64,000 nt of DNA, taken from the NCBI GenBank assembly GCA_041658205.1, contig JBBAAO010000004.1:1-64000 (forward strand). Direction: 5' to 3'. The first letter of the stretch is position 1; every line of letters starts with the position of its first letter. Under the pieces are notes generated by a model. That model did no database searches and was not told the origin of the DNA. It saw nothing but the letters and a program-made list of their open reading frames with translations. The position numbers and the translations under genes were made by a program. This DNA comes from Bacteroidota bacterium. GTDB taxonomy: Bacteria; Bacteroidota; Ignavibacteria; UBA10030; UBA8401. Shown one piece after another: positions 53,989 through 61,885 of the stretch.

Positions 53989-54153
53989 ACCTAACGGACT
54001 GGAGCTAAGTTGCGTGGTAACGTTTTTACGCGAACGCGACCTTAATTAATTTGCTGATAACTGTTTGAATCGTATGTTGTGTTTAGATATTTCAACTTTG
54101 AATACAAAATTCGCGTTCGCGGTTACCACGTCAACTTGAGCGACTGGTTAGGC
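53989..54153 (-). repeat. attC 49
   Basis: Boxes ACCTAAC/GTTAGGC; arms AAGTTG/CAACTT; loop class I. Site of the cassette 54189-54797. Confidence 0.97.
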
Positions 54154-54188
54154 GCCACATATTGTGATACAGTATTTATGAACACAAT

Positions 54189-54797
54189 TTAGATTAGAAC
54201 AATTCGATCTGGCATAACAAAAAGAAATACTCTTTTTGCAGTGAACTTAAACTGCCGAATAGTTGATATTAGTTCATTAATTTGATTTTCATAATTTAAT
54301 TCAAATTCAGGAAACGGTTTTAACGGTTCAATTGCAATTATCAATGTACAATCGCTGTAATCTTTCGCTGCTTTCTTTTTACAAACTGAAATAACTTCTG
54401 GAATTAATAATTTAAGTTCATTACCAGGATTAACAATTTGAACTTCCCCATGACCCTTTTCAACAACTAACTGGGAATCATTGGCCTCAAGTTGACCATT
54501 TTGCGGAACCGTCATTTCAATTTTATCCACCTGTTTAACAGATTCATTGAAGACAAGCGCATCATATCCCTGACTTCCTAAAACAGGTTGTATAAGATAA
54601 CTGTCAGGGTACATCTTAATTGAGAAGAGACTTAATGGTACAATTTCGTCCAAGAATTCTTTGTAAAGACCTTTCTTAAAAATACCGTAATTCATTTCTA
54701 CTTTATTAGCTCTAACATTGTCTTTAAGATTGATTACAAACTCACGTAAAGCCGTGGGAGATCTTCTTTTTTCTATTTCTACGGCAGCAATCATCAA
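54189..54797 (-). CDS. Cytoplasmic protein, possible nuclease-like fold
   Basis: A 202-residue protein without signal or membrane segment. The first helix (SPTALREFVINLKDN) precedes a core GYDALVFNESVKQVDKIEMT, in which D and E two strands apart recall the PD-(D/E)xK nuclease layout, but the expected lysine is a threonine and the match is weak. The C-terminal part (YSDCTLIIAIEPLKPFPEF; AKRVFLFVMPDRIVLI) is consistent with an alpha/beta sandwich. It is among the better candidates for a defence-type cassette; function is inferred only. Confidence 0.45.
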   Translation of the reverse strand: MMIAAVEIEKRRSPTALREFVINLKDNVRANKVEMNYGIFKKGLYKEFLDEIVPLSLFSIKMYPDSYLIQPVLGSQGYDALVFNESVKQVDKIEMTVPQNGQLEANDSQLVVEKGHGEVQIVNPGNELKLLIPEVISVCKKKAAKDYSDCTLIIAIEPLKPFPEFELNYENQINELISTIRQFKFTAKRVFLFVMPDRIVLI

Positions 54798-54831
54798 TTA
54801 TAGTTTATTACGTACTTCACTGATTAGTGGC

Positions 54832-54995
54832 GCCTAACGGACTGGAACTAACCTGCGTTGCAACGTTCCAGTGCGTGAGATTGTGTTTTTAATTTGCTGA
54901 TTACTATCGCTATCGTATGTTGTGTGTTCATTTCACCACACTCGAAAACTCAGAGCGTAAGCGGTTGCAACGTCAGGTTGAGTGACTGGTTAGCC
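54832..54995 (-). repeat. attC 50
   Basis: Boxes GCCTAAC/GTTAGCC; arms AACCTGCGTTGCAAC and GTTGCAACGTCAGGTT matched; loop with AGAGCGTAAGCGG, close to attC 56. Site of the cassette 55006-55263. Confidence 0.96.
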
Positions 54996-55005
54996 CGCCA
55001 ACAAA

Positions 55006-55263
55006 TTACTGCCAATAACTTTTTTTTCTTTTTAAATGAACTATTTCATCGCTTCCAACAAATTTGCCAGTGAGTTCTTTCTTGCCGATTTTGTCCTTAA
55101 AAGTACGGCTACTTTGTTTATCGGGGATTGTAAACTCAATCTCATTGTTATCGACTTTAACTTGCACTAAAACTGGCGGCGTTGGCACTCCCTCTGCTTC
55201 TTGCACAAGAGCATAATGTTGTCTTTTCATTCCGTCTGTAGAATAAACAATAAAAACCTCCAT
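55006..55263 (-). CDS. Small beta-rich protein, unknown
   Basis: An 85-residue protein (MEVFIVYSTDGMKRQHYALV; PPVLVQVKVDNNEIEFTIPDK; GKFVGSDEIVHLKRKKSYWQ), probably a small all-beta barrel in the cytoplasm. Not recognised. It starts 40 bp from the unusual attC 51. Confidence 0.5.
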   Translation of the reverse strand: MEVFIVYSTDGMKRQHYALVQEAEGVPTPPVLVQVKVDNNEIEFTIPDKQSSRTFKDKIGKKELTGKFVGSDEIVHLKRKKSYWQ

Positions 55264-55303
55264 CCCACTAACATCCCCACTTTCTTTGCCATATTCAAAA
55301 TTC

Positions 55304-55448
55304 GTGTAACGCCTACACTAACCACGCCGTGCCGCACTCCACGCTCTTCTATAAAATAAGTGCGGCATGGAACGAGCACAACTGATTTTGTACTGAGATT
55401 CAACATTGCTTATCAAATGTGCGAGTGACGTGGTTTGTGTTGTTAGCT
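55304..55448 (-). repeat. attC 51, divergent type
   Basis: Candidate attC unrelated in arms to the others: boxes GTGTAAC and GTTAGCT, arms ACACTAACCACG and CGTGGTTTGTGTTG, inner stem GTGCCGCACT/AGTGCGGCAT. It is 145 bp long and takes the place of a standard attC between two cassettes. Confidence 0.65.
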
Positions 55449-55505
55449 ACCGTGCGAGCACCCTCATCACTGAGTACTTCTGAGTTATCCGGAAAAAGAG
55501 ATTTC

Positions 55506-55973
55506 TCATTTTTGTGCAACACTATTTACTTCTATCCAATATCCATCTGGGTCTTGAAAGAAGATCTGCTTAATCCCATCCGCTCTTATGTTAATTTTGT
55601 TTAGAGTACCTGGCCAATCCGAATAAGCTACTTTCATTCTTTCAAGTATTTTAATGAGTAAATCAAAGTCACTTGTAGTCAGGGCAAGATGGACGGCTTT
55701 GTTTACAGTTACCGTATCTTTTAGAATGGCTATCAAATGCAACTCCTTTTGCTCTCCCAGAGAAAACCAACGTACGCCCTCCAATCTTGCTCGATTAGTT
55801 ATTTCGGTTAAACCAAGTACATTTCTATAGAACTCCGAAGAACGATTTACATCTCTTACTGATAATGCCAAATGATTGAATGTCAAAGGTGGCGGAGCGT
55901 CCGATTGAGCAAATAATTCTGGCAATGAGATGAAGCAGAAAAATGTCAGCACGACGGCAGCTTGGAACTTCAT
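55506..55973 (-). CDS. Secreted glyoxalase/VOC-superfamily protein
   Basis: A 155-residue exported protein. The signal peptide is MKFQAAVVLTFFCFISLPELFAQ. A single VOC (glyoxalase/bleomycin-resistance/dioxygenase) unit follows: FNHLALSVRDVNRSSEFYRNVLGLTEI, KELHLIAI, HLALTTSDFDLLIKILERM and KQIFFQDPDGYWIEV. Metal-ligand positions H (FNHLAL), H or E (ELHLI) and E (YWIEV) are plausible. Most VOC proteins are cytoplasmic, so an exported one is unusual; similar lipoprotein-like VOCs occur in Bacteroidota. It has a long 179-bp leader and a different attC type, which point to a different source. Confidence 0.83.
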   Translation of the reverse strand: MKFQAAVVLTFFCFISLPELFAQSDAPPPLTFNHLALSVRDVNRSSEFYRNVLGLTEITNRARLEGVRWFSLGEQKELHLIAILKDTVTVNKAVHLALTTSDFDLLIKILERMKVAYSDWPGTLNKINIRADGIKQIFFQDPDGYWIEVNSVAQK

Positions 55974-56152
55974 GGCATGGACTCCTTAATGAATGACTGA
56001 TGATTGAGATTACTGGGTGCGAGCATGGCAGCTAACTGCCTGTTATTTGTTGCTTTTGACCGTACGCTTGAGAGAATAAAACTACAAGAAAGAGAAAACT
56101 CAAAATATTTTTTTGTTTTGACATTTTATAAACCTCCTCTCTTAATTATGCG

Positions 56153-56317
56153 GGCTAACGGACTGGAACTAAGCCGCGTTGCGAATGCTTTTGCGGCCCC
56201 GGAGCCCGGTTAAATTGAAAACGCTGTTTCGTATCGTAAGTTGTGTTTAGAATTGCTGACACTTAATGTTAAAATCGAGGCCGCGATCGCAACGTCGGCT
56301 TGAGTGACTGGTTAGGG
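56153..56317 (-). repeat. attC 52
   Basis: Boxes GGCTAAC/GTTAGGG; arms AAGCCGCGTTGCGAA and GATCGCAACGTCGGCTT; loop with TTTTGCGGCC, close to attC 9. Site of the cassette 56348-56686. Confidence 0.96.
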
Positions 56318-56347
56318 CGCATGGTAGTTAATAAAAATTCCTTGCGA

Positions 56348-56686
56348 CTAATTAAAAACGAATATTTTAAGCAACCAGACCACAATTATAGCAATACCGA
56401 TAAACAATGAGAGTGTGACAAGTTTTCTTGAAGTCGATTCATACTTCACCTTTTGCGTCTCTTCAATTGCTACCAGATACATAACACACTTGTAATTTGA
56501 AAAAAGCATTATGAATACTAAAAATAACGTAGAAGCCAAATGATACAATGGCCATTGTGGTACTTTTAAATCAAATAACCCAAAATGTTCTCTATAAATA
56601 AGAAAAGCTGCAAAAGATGTAACAAAGAGAAAACAATAAATTGAGGCTTTGATCTTGATCTTTCTGTTTTCCACAATTATCAACAT
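56348..56686 (-). CDS. Small integral membrane protein, unknown
   Basis: A 112-residue protein counted from the ATG at 56686 (preceded by AGAAAG); a GTG at 56710 would lie on the attC box. Three transmembrane helices are visible (ASIYCFLFVTSFAAFLIY; WPLYHLASTLFLVFIMLF; LVTLSLFIGIAIIVVWLLKIFV). Not recognised. Confidence 0.58.
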   Translation of the reverse strand: MLIIVENRKIKIKASIYCFLFVTSFAAFLIYREHFGLFDLKVPQWPLYHLASTLFLVFIMLFSNYKCVMYLVAIEETQKVKYESTSRKLVTLSLFIGIAIIVVWLLKIFVFN

Positions 56687-56709
56687 CTTTCTGGGTATGT
56701 TTTTTTGCA

Positions 56710-56871
56710 CCCTAACGGACTGGAACTAAGCCGCGTGGTAACGTTCCCGTAAAGAAAACTGCTTTTTAAATTGCTGATCTCTTCCGCTATAGTATGTTGT
56801 GCTTAGATTTTACGACACTTCCCGGCTAAACCCTATACAGTTACCACGTCGGCTTGAGTGACTGGTTAGGC
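56710..56871 (-). repeat. attC 53
   Basis: Boxes CCCTAAC/GTTAGGC; arms AAGCCGCGTGGTAAC and GTTACCACGTCGGCTT. The loop has lost the usual GC-rich inner stem (CCCGTAAAGAAAACTGC ... CCCTATACAG). Site of the broken membrane-protein cassette. Confidence 0.95.
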
Positions 56872-56889
56872 GACACACGGTAGACATTT

Positions 56890-57120
56890 TTACCCGCCTG
56901 ACGAAATGAATGATATTACGAGGCCAATAATTAATACAATAAATGCAATTTGTTTATATCTCCATCATTCGGTTGTGTAATATTCTTTTTTGGGAAATGG
57001 TGAAATAAACGACTTTCTATAAGTCTCGTCGCCAAGTTCTGTCAAACTTTTATTTGCGACATAATTGATAATGCCGCTAATAATTATTGTTCCGAATAAT
57101 ATTAATTGAGTGTCGCCCAT
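56890..57120 (-). pseudogene. Small membrane protein gene with in-frame stop
   Basis: From the ATG at 57120 the frame gives 51 codons (start MGDTQLILFGTIIISG, ending KKEYYTTE), a TGA at 56965-56967, and then 24 further codons in the same frame (WRYKQIAFIVLIIGLVISF...) up to TAA at 56890. The two halves carry one hydrophobic helix each, so the parts make sense as one 76-residue two-helix protein broken by a nonsense change. A genuine 51-residue product cannot be excluded. Confidence 0.6.
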
Positions 57121-57147
57121 TTATTATAAAGAATATTTTTTTGTGGC

Positions 57148-57315
57148 GCCTAACGGACTGGAACTAAGCTGCGTTGCAACGTTTTATCGCGGCCTCGAAA
57201 ATACTTTTCGTGATTTCGTTCGCTCTTTCGCTGACGTATGTTGTGTTCTCGTTTTTCAACTTTCGAATAAAACCCAAGCCGCGGTTGCAACGTCAGCTTG
57301 AGTGACTGGTTAGGC
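57148..57315 (-). repeat. attC 54
   Basis: Boxes GCCTAAC/GTTAGGC; arms AAGCTGCGTTGCAAC and GTTGCAACGTCAGCTT; loop class IV. Site of the cassette 57340-57771. Confidence 0.97.
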
Positions 57316-57339
57316 AACATAAAGCAGTACCATTGTGAT

Positions 57340-57771
57340 TTAATAAATAGTATGTTTTTTATTTATTACCAAATCATAAATCATACGGTTACCATTATGA
57401 CCAAGATAAAAATGGTACATCACTTGAAACACAATTGCTAAAAAATAAAAGGTTGAAAGTAGCAAAATAAATATCACGGTGAAGAATATCGTACTTTTCC
57501 ATAATCTTTTGAAAAGTGCCCATACTGCGCCGCCAAAAAATGCACTCCAATTCCATTGACCACCATATTCTTTAGCAGAATAACCAATTTTCAATAACTC
57601 TAATACGTAATAATTGGATAATTTATTTGATATTTCTTTGATTCTATTATCAACAAATTTTTTGTTCGAAGAACAATTCTTGCATAACGATAAACCTTCG
57701 ATGTTCTCTGAATCTATTGATATTTCATTTTCACAAAACGAACATATGTTATTAATTAGAATCTCGCTCAT
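57340..57771 (-). CDS. Zinc-ribbon membrane protein (DUF2628-like)
   Basis: A 143-residue protein. The N-terminus has a CxxC...CxxC zinc-ribbon pattern (CSFCENE, then CKNC). After a helical linker comes WNWSAFFGGAVWALFKRLWKS, very like the DUF2628 signature, followed by a transmembrane stretch (TIFFTVIFILLLSTFYFLAIVF). It is probably an inner-membrane protein; family function is unknown. Confidence 0.7.
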   Translation of the reverse strand: MSEILINNICSFCENEISIDSENIEGLSLCKNCSSNKKFVDNRIKEISNKLSNYYVLELLKIGYSAKEYGGQWNWSAFFGGAVWALFKRLWKSTIFFTVIFILLLSTFYFLAIVFQVMYHFYLGHNGNRMIYDLVINKKHTIY

Positions 57772-57788
57772 TGTTGATTCTTTATGTT

Positions 57789-57953
57789 GCCTAACGGACT
57801 GGAACTAAACTGCGTGCAAACGTTCCAGCGCGCCGGATTGTATTTTTAAATTGCTGATAACTATCGCTGTCATAAGTTGCCATTTGAGAACTCAACACTC
57901 AAAACACAGAGCGCGTCGCGGTTTGCACGTCATGTTTGAGTGACTGGTTAGCC
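57789..57953 (-). repeat. attC 55
   Basis: Boxes GCCTAAC/GTTAGCC; AAACTG-type arms; loop class III. Site of a family A cassette. Confidence 0.97.
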
Positions 57954-58126
57954 CGCGCAATTATTTTTTGAAACGCTACACTGCTGGCGGCTGGCGTAAG
58001 CCACATTTAATTAAACAACAACTTTTGAATGTTAAAGAACTGTTTATTTGTTTTTTTGATTTTGCAACAAATCTCAAATTGAATTACAAAACTTGAGCAA
58101 CATTTTAATTTGCCGCCAGCAGAGCG
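57954..58126. repeat. Gene-less cassette, family A
   Basis: A 173-bp copy nearest in sequence to 37556-37730. Standard ends and inner inverted repeat. No gene is visible. Confidence 0.82.
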
Positions 58127-58290
58127 GGCTAACGGACTGGAACTAACCTGCGTTGCAACGTTCCAGCGCGTGGGATTTTGTTTTTAAATTGCTGACAACT
58201 ATCGCTATCGTATGTTGTGTTTTCATTTTTCGACACTTGTAAACTTAGAGCGCAAGCGGTTGCAACGTCAGGTCGAGTGACTGGTTAGGG
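58127..58290 (-). repeat. attC 56
   Basis: Boxes GGCTAAC/GTTAGGG; arms AACCTGCGTTGCAAC and GTTGCAACGTCAGGTC; loop with AGAGCGCAAGCGG. Its R'' box supplies the stop codon of the gene at 58285. Confidence 0.96.
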
Positions 58291-58674
58291 CGCAATAAGT
58301 TTATACAGCAGAATTATGTTGGTTGCAAACAACTGCAAAATATAATAATAGATAAATACAATTATTATGAAAATGAGTATATATGTTGAATCGTCGCCTA
58401 AACCCCAATTGTTAGAAATAATAAATTTTAGAATTGTTCCCCATAAATTAAGATAACCAATAACTCCCCATATTAGCGCAGAGAGTATTAACGTAACTAC
58501 GGGATTAGAGAAGTTATCTCCGAACAATCCTTCAAATAACAATTGAGGTAGTAGAAAAATAAAAACACCAATAAGTCCACCCGCAAGCATCGAAATAATG
58601 ACAAAAGATGAATTTTCTTTCGCATTGTCGATATATTTCAAAATTCTTTCAACTTTGTTTGTAATGACTTTCAT
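58285..58674 (-). CDS. Small integral membrane protein, unknown
   Basis: A 129-residue protein with three or four transmembrane helices (FVIISMLAGGLIGVFIFLLPQL; PVVTLILSALIWGVIGYLNL; YILIFIIIVFIYYYILQLFATNIILLY). The stop codon TAA is part of the attC R'' box. Not recognised. Confidence 0.58.
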   Translation of the reverse strand: MKVITNKVERILKYIDNAKENSSFVIISMLAGGLIGVFIFLLPQLLFEGLFGDNFSNPVVTLILSALIWGVIGYLNLWGTILKFIISNNWGLGDDSTYILIFIIIVFIYYYILQLFATNIILLYKLIAP

Positions 58675-58697
58675 TGTATTTATCGATGGCGATTGCG

Positions 58698-58862
58698 CCC
58701 TAACGGACTGGAGCTAAGTTGCGTGGTAACGTTTTTACGCGAACGCGACCTTGAATAAATTGCTGAAATCTGTTTCTACCGTATGTTGTGCTTAAATATT
58801 TCAACTTTGAATACAAAAATCGCGTTCGCGGTTACCACGTCAACTTGAGCGACTGGTTAGGC
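58698..58862 (-). repeat. attC 57
   Basis: Boxes CCCTAAC/GTTAGGC; arms AAGTTG/CAACTT; loop class I. Site of the lipoprotein cassette 58877-59320. Confidence 0.97.
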
Positions 58863-58876
58863 TTTGCAAGTATTTA

Positions 58877-59320
58877 TTATTGAATAACCACAAACTCAAT
58901 TGTCAACTCTTGACGTTGAAACTTGATTATTTGACGTGGATAAAACCATCCATCACATTGACCCATCATTAATGCTGAAAACTTTTTGCGATAAATGTTT
59001 ACAGTGTTGTTATATACTTCAATTTTATTAATCAAATCTAAGTTTCCCGTGCAACCTGATTGCGCAGGATAAAAAATTGCAACTATTTGATCTTTCTGAA
59101 AATCTATCTGTGGCATCGGTGGCTTTGAACCGGTCCAATAATTATTGCATAAATTGATCCAAGTTACACTATCCTTTATTATTAGGGTTGTGTCTTTATT
59201 TAAATTAATCCCAGTGCTAACAGTTTCAAAAGGAATAGTTTTTACTGGTTCGGTTGAACTATCTTTACAAGCTATAATGACTGTGCTTAATATTATTGTA
59301 AACAACAATTGAGTTTTCAT
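58877..59320 (-). CDS. Lipoprotein, PrcB-C-terminal-like
   Basis: A 147-residue lipoprotein (lipobox IIAC; MKTQLLFTIILSTVIIAC). The mature domain (SVTWINLCNNYWTG, PMPQIDFQKDQIVAIFYP, TGNLDLINKIEVYNNTVNIYRK, CDGWFYPRQIIKF) resembles the PrcB C-terminal domain, a small beta fold found in protease-associated lipoproteins. The W..L...., DF.... and late P.xxI positions agree. Assignment is by eye and moderately supported. Confidence 0.6.
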   Translation of the reverse strand: MKTQLLFTIILSTVIIACKDSSTEPVKTIPFETVSTGINLNKDTTLIIKDSVTWINLCNNYWTGSKPPMPQIDFQKDQIVAIFYPAQSGCTGNLDLINKIEVYNNTVNIYRKKFSALMMGQCDGWFYPRQIIKFQRQELTIEFVVIQ

Positions 59321-59338
59321 AAAACCTCTTTTTGCAAA

Positions 59339-59502
59339 GCCTAACGGACTGGAGCTAACCTGCGTGGTAACGTTCCAGAGCGCGGGATTCTGTTTTTAAA
59401 TTAAAAATGATGTCGCGTATCGTAAGTTGTCATTTGAGAACACAACACTCAAAACTCAAAGCGCGTCGCGGTTACCACGTCAGGTTGAGCGACTGGTTAG
59501 CC
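59339..59502 (-). repeat. attC 58
   Basis: Boxes GCCTAAC/GTTAGCC; arms AACCTG/CAGGTT; loop class III. Site of the cassette 59512-59913. Confidence 0.97.
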
Positions 59503-59511
59503 AGCCTTTTA

Positions 59512-59913
59512 TTATTTGTATTTAAGTAAATACAAAATGATAGATATAATTAACAGTATGCCAATTGCTAAATACCTCTGTTTTTTTGTAACCGCTTTTG
59601 CAAATTTAACTTCTACAGGAGCTGAAATATATTTTTGAATATTGAGAAAACTGTTGATCGCAAAATCGTACATTTTTTGAGAAGTAATAATTCGCAAGAC
59701 AGATACAGGAAAAAATGCAACATCTGCTTTAATAATAATTACTTTCTGTGCTTCAGATTGTTTTATTGTCCAGTCAAAGAATTCTATACGATCATCAATA
59801 AATCGTAGATCACCACGTTTAGTATCTTTCCAAAGTGAGAATGCAATTGGATTTTCTTTATTATCAAGTTCTATTGTTCGACCAGTTGCTTGTATTTTAT
59901 ACTCTTTATTCAT
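59512..59913 (-). CDS. Tail-anchored membrane protein, unknown
   Basis: A 133-residue protein. A ~105-residue soluble domain with PH-like strand order (RTIELDNKENPIAFSLWKD; DRIEFFDWTIKQSEAQKVIIIKA) is followed by a single C-terminal helix (YLAIGILLIISIILYLLKYK). There is no signal peptide, so it is anchored by its tail with the domain in the cytoplasm. Not recognised. Confidence 0.55.
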   Translation of the reverse strand: MNKEYKIQATGRTIELDNKENPIAFSLWKDTKRGDLRFIDDRIEFFDWTIKQSEAQKVIIIKADVAFFPVSVLRIITSQKMYDFAINSFLNIQKYISAPVEVKFAKAVTKKQRYLAIGILLIISIILYLLKYK

Positions 59914-59930
59914 TTTGCTAATGCGAGGCT

Positions 59931-60095
59931 GGCTAACGGACTGGAGCTAAGTTGCGTGGTAACGTTTTTACGCGAACGCGACCTTGATTAATTTGCTAAT
60001 AACTGTTTGAATCGTATGTTGTGCTTAAATATTTCAACTTTGAATACAAAAATCGCGTTCGCGGTTACCACGTCAACTTGAGCGACTGGTTAGGC
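59931..60095 (-). repeat. attC 59
   Basis: Boxes GGCTAAC/GTTAGGC; arms AAGTTG/CAACTT; loop class I. Site of the cassette 60099-60560. Confidence 0.97.
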
Positions 60096-60098
60096 ACC

Positions 60099-60560
60099 TT
60101 ACACAAAATAAATATCACTCTTTTCGAGTTTTTGACATATAGAAAATGCCTCGGTCGGACATTTACCATTTTCTATTAATGCGGACCAAAATGAATTATC
60201 GAACATTCTGTTTAAATACATATATCGACATGAAATTAATAGTTTCCCTCTATCCCAACCTGTTTCTGTAGAATGTGATACTTCATAGTGATCCTCTAAT
60301 TCATAAAATGAAATAGCAGATTTAGCTAACCACTTTTTATCTAAAAACTTTCCTAACTCCACAACCTCTTTTTCGCTCACTTCGAATTGATCAACAAATG
60401 ATTTATGCCAGTCCGCACCATCGTTAAAGGCTGGATATACTCCTGAATCCCAGGCATAAATATATGCGGGAGAAAATGGAGTGTTCTCCCAATTCATCTT
60501 CGCAGAATTCAAAATATTAAATCGCATTAATTGAAAAAGTGATTTGCTATTTGTATCCAT
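60099..60560 (-). CDS. Cytoplasmic protein, unknown
   Basis: A 153-residue protein from the ATG at 60560 (preceded by AGAGGG); the frame stays open 12 codons upstream. There is no signal or membrane segment. It is acidic and aromatic-rich (NWENTPFSPAYIYAWDSGVYPAF; YELEDHYEVSHSTETGWDRGKLLISCRYMYLNRMF). The style resembles stand-alone immunity proteins, but I cannot name a family. Confidence 0.5.
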   Translation of the reverse strand: MDTNSKSLFQLMRFNILNSAKMNWENTPFSPAYIYAWDSGVYPAFNDGADWHKSFVDQFEVSEKEVVELGKFLDKKWLAKSAISFYELEDHYEVSHSTETGWDRGKLLISCRYMYLNRMFDNSFWSALIENGKCPTEAFSICQKLEKSDIYFV

Positions 60561-60610
60561 AAAAAACCCTCTTTTTATAATAAAGTTTAACAACAAAAAT
60601 ACGTTAAGGT

Positions 60611-60775
60611 GCCTAACGGACTGGAGCTAACCTGCGTGGTAACGTTTTTACGCGGACGCAAGGCTCATTAATTTGCAGATAACTATCTCTATCGGGTGTT
60701 GTGTTTAGATATTTCAACTTTGAATACAAAAATTGCGGCCGCGGTTACCACGTCAGGTTGAGCGACTGGTTAGGG
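60611..60775 (-). repeat. attC 60
   Basis: Boxes GCCTAAC/GTTAGGG; arms AACCTG/CAGGTT; loop class II. Site of the lipoprotein cassette 60787-61494. Confidence 0.97.
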
Positions 60776-60786
60776 CGCAAGAGATT

Positions 60787-61494
60787 TTACATCGGCAGAA
60801 TATTAACATACAACGTATCCTGTTCATATTGAGTCTTAAATGGAACTTTAATTATTTTCGGTAATAAATTATTTTTATACGCTTCAGATTTGTAGGTTAT
60901 AATAGTATTGATCGTTGTTGGATATTGTTGTGGCGGAAATATGTTTGTTTTAATTTTGACACTACACCAGTTAGGAACTAATGATGAATCAAAATTGCAT
61001 ATCAAAGTATCCCTTGTCCCATAATTCCATATTGCGAAGTGTACGGTAGTATCAATTAATAAATTGTAATTCTTAAAGACTTCAATTGTGTCTGGAAACA
61101 AAAAATGAAATGGCTTGTGGATAATATACAATGTATCAATAGGGTTTTTGGATGAAATGCTAAAATCTTCACTATAACTTGTTGCGCCAAAGTATTGATT
61201 TGGTAAAGCAATGATTTTATAATTACCCGCTGAAACATTTGAAAAATTACATTCACCGTTTAGCTCTGTAGATAACACCTGAACTGTGTCAAAAGTAGTA
61301 GAGCGAGATTTAAGTAATTTAAGGGTAACCGGCCATATTGTCCTACTTATAGGATTTAATAGCACAATTGCTTTTACTGAACCCTTTGTGTTGTCAATAT
61401 TTTGATCAACTGGAGAACTTGACTCCTTTTTACAAGAAGACAAAATTACTAGTAGCGGTAATAAAATTACAATTAGTATTTTGTAAATGGTCAT
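60787..61494 (-). CDS. Lipoprotein with carboxypeptidase-regulatory-like domain
   Basis: A 235-residue lipoprotein (lipobox LSSC; MTIYKILIVILLPLLVILSSC). Residues ~38-110 form a carboxypeptidase-regulatory-like fold (GSVKAIVLLNPISRTIWPVTLKLL; NGECNFSNVSAGNYKIIALPNQY). A second beta domain occupies ~125-235 (TVHFAIWNYGTRDTLICNFDSS). It is probably a surface or periplasmic structural protein. It starts 16 bp from the cassette edge. Confidence 0.65.
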   Translation of the reverse strand: MTIYKILIVILLPLLVILSSCKKESSSPVDQNIDNTKGSVKAIVLLNPISRTIWPVTLKLLKSRSTTFDTVQVLSTELNGECNFSNVSAGNYKIIALPNQYFGATSYSEDFSISSKNPIDTLYIIHKPFHFLFPDTIEVFKNYNLLIDTTVHFAIWNYGTRDTLICNFDSSLVPNWCSVKIKTNIFPPQQYPTTINTIITYKSEAYKNNLLPKIIKVPFKTQYEQDTLYVNILPM

Positions 61495-61510
61495 CTCTTC
61501 CTTCCTTGCG

Positions 61511-61674
61511 CCCTAACGGACTGGAGCTAACCTGCGTGGTAACGCTTCAGCGCGCCGGAATCCGTTTTTAAACTAAAAATGATGTTTCGTATCGTAAGTT
61601 GTCAATTGAGAACACAACACTTAAAATTCAAAGCGCGTCGCGGTTACCACGTCAGGTTGAGCGACTGGTTAGCC
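61511..61674 (-). repeat. attC 61
   Basis: Boxes CCCTAAC/GTTAGCC; arms AACCTG/CAGGTT; loop class III. Site of the cassette 61886-62692. Confidence 0.97.
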
Positions 61675-61783
61675 GGCATATATGAGATTATATTTAAATT
61701 ATTTGAAGTATTAAATATTTATAACTCTCTCATATGATCAATCGAATTTATTTTTATACTTACGAATTTTGTAACAATTAAAC

Positions 61784-61812
61784 AAACAAGCTGTCTTGTG
61801 GACAGCTTGTTT
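61784..61812 (-). terminator. Intrinsic terminator inside a cassette
   Basis: A perfect 12-bp stem (AAACAAGCTGTC/GACAGCTTGTTT) with a five-base loop, 74 bp after the stop of the lipoprotein gene read on the minus strand. Very few cassettes in this array carry a terminator; this one should stop read-through into the cassettes further left. Confidence 0.75.
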
Positions 61813-61885
61813 TGGTCGTATGATAAAGGATTAATGATTAATATTATTTAATAGAATGTAAATAGTTTTTAATCTTATTCAATTA

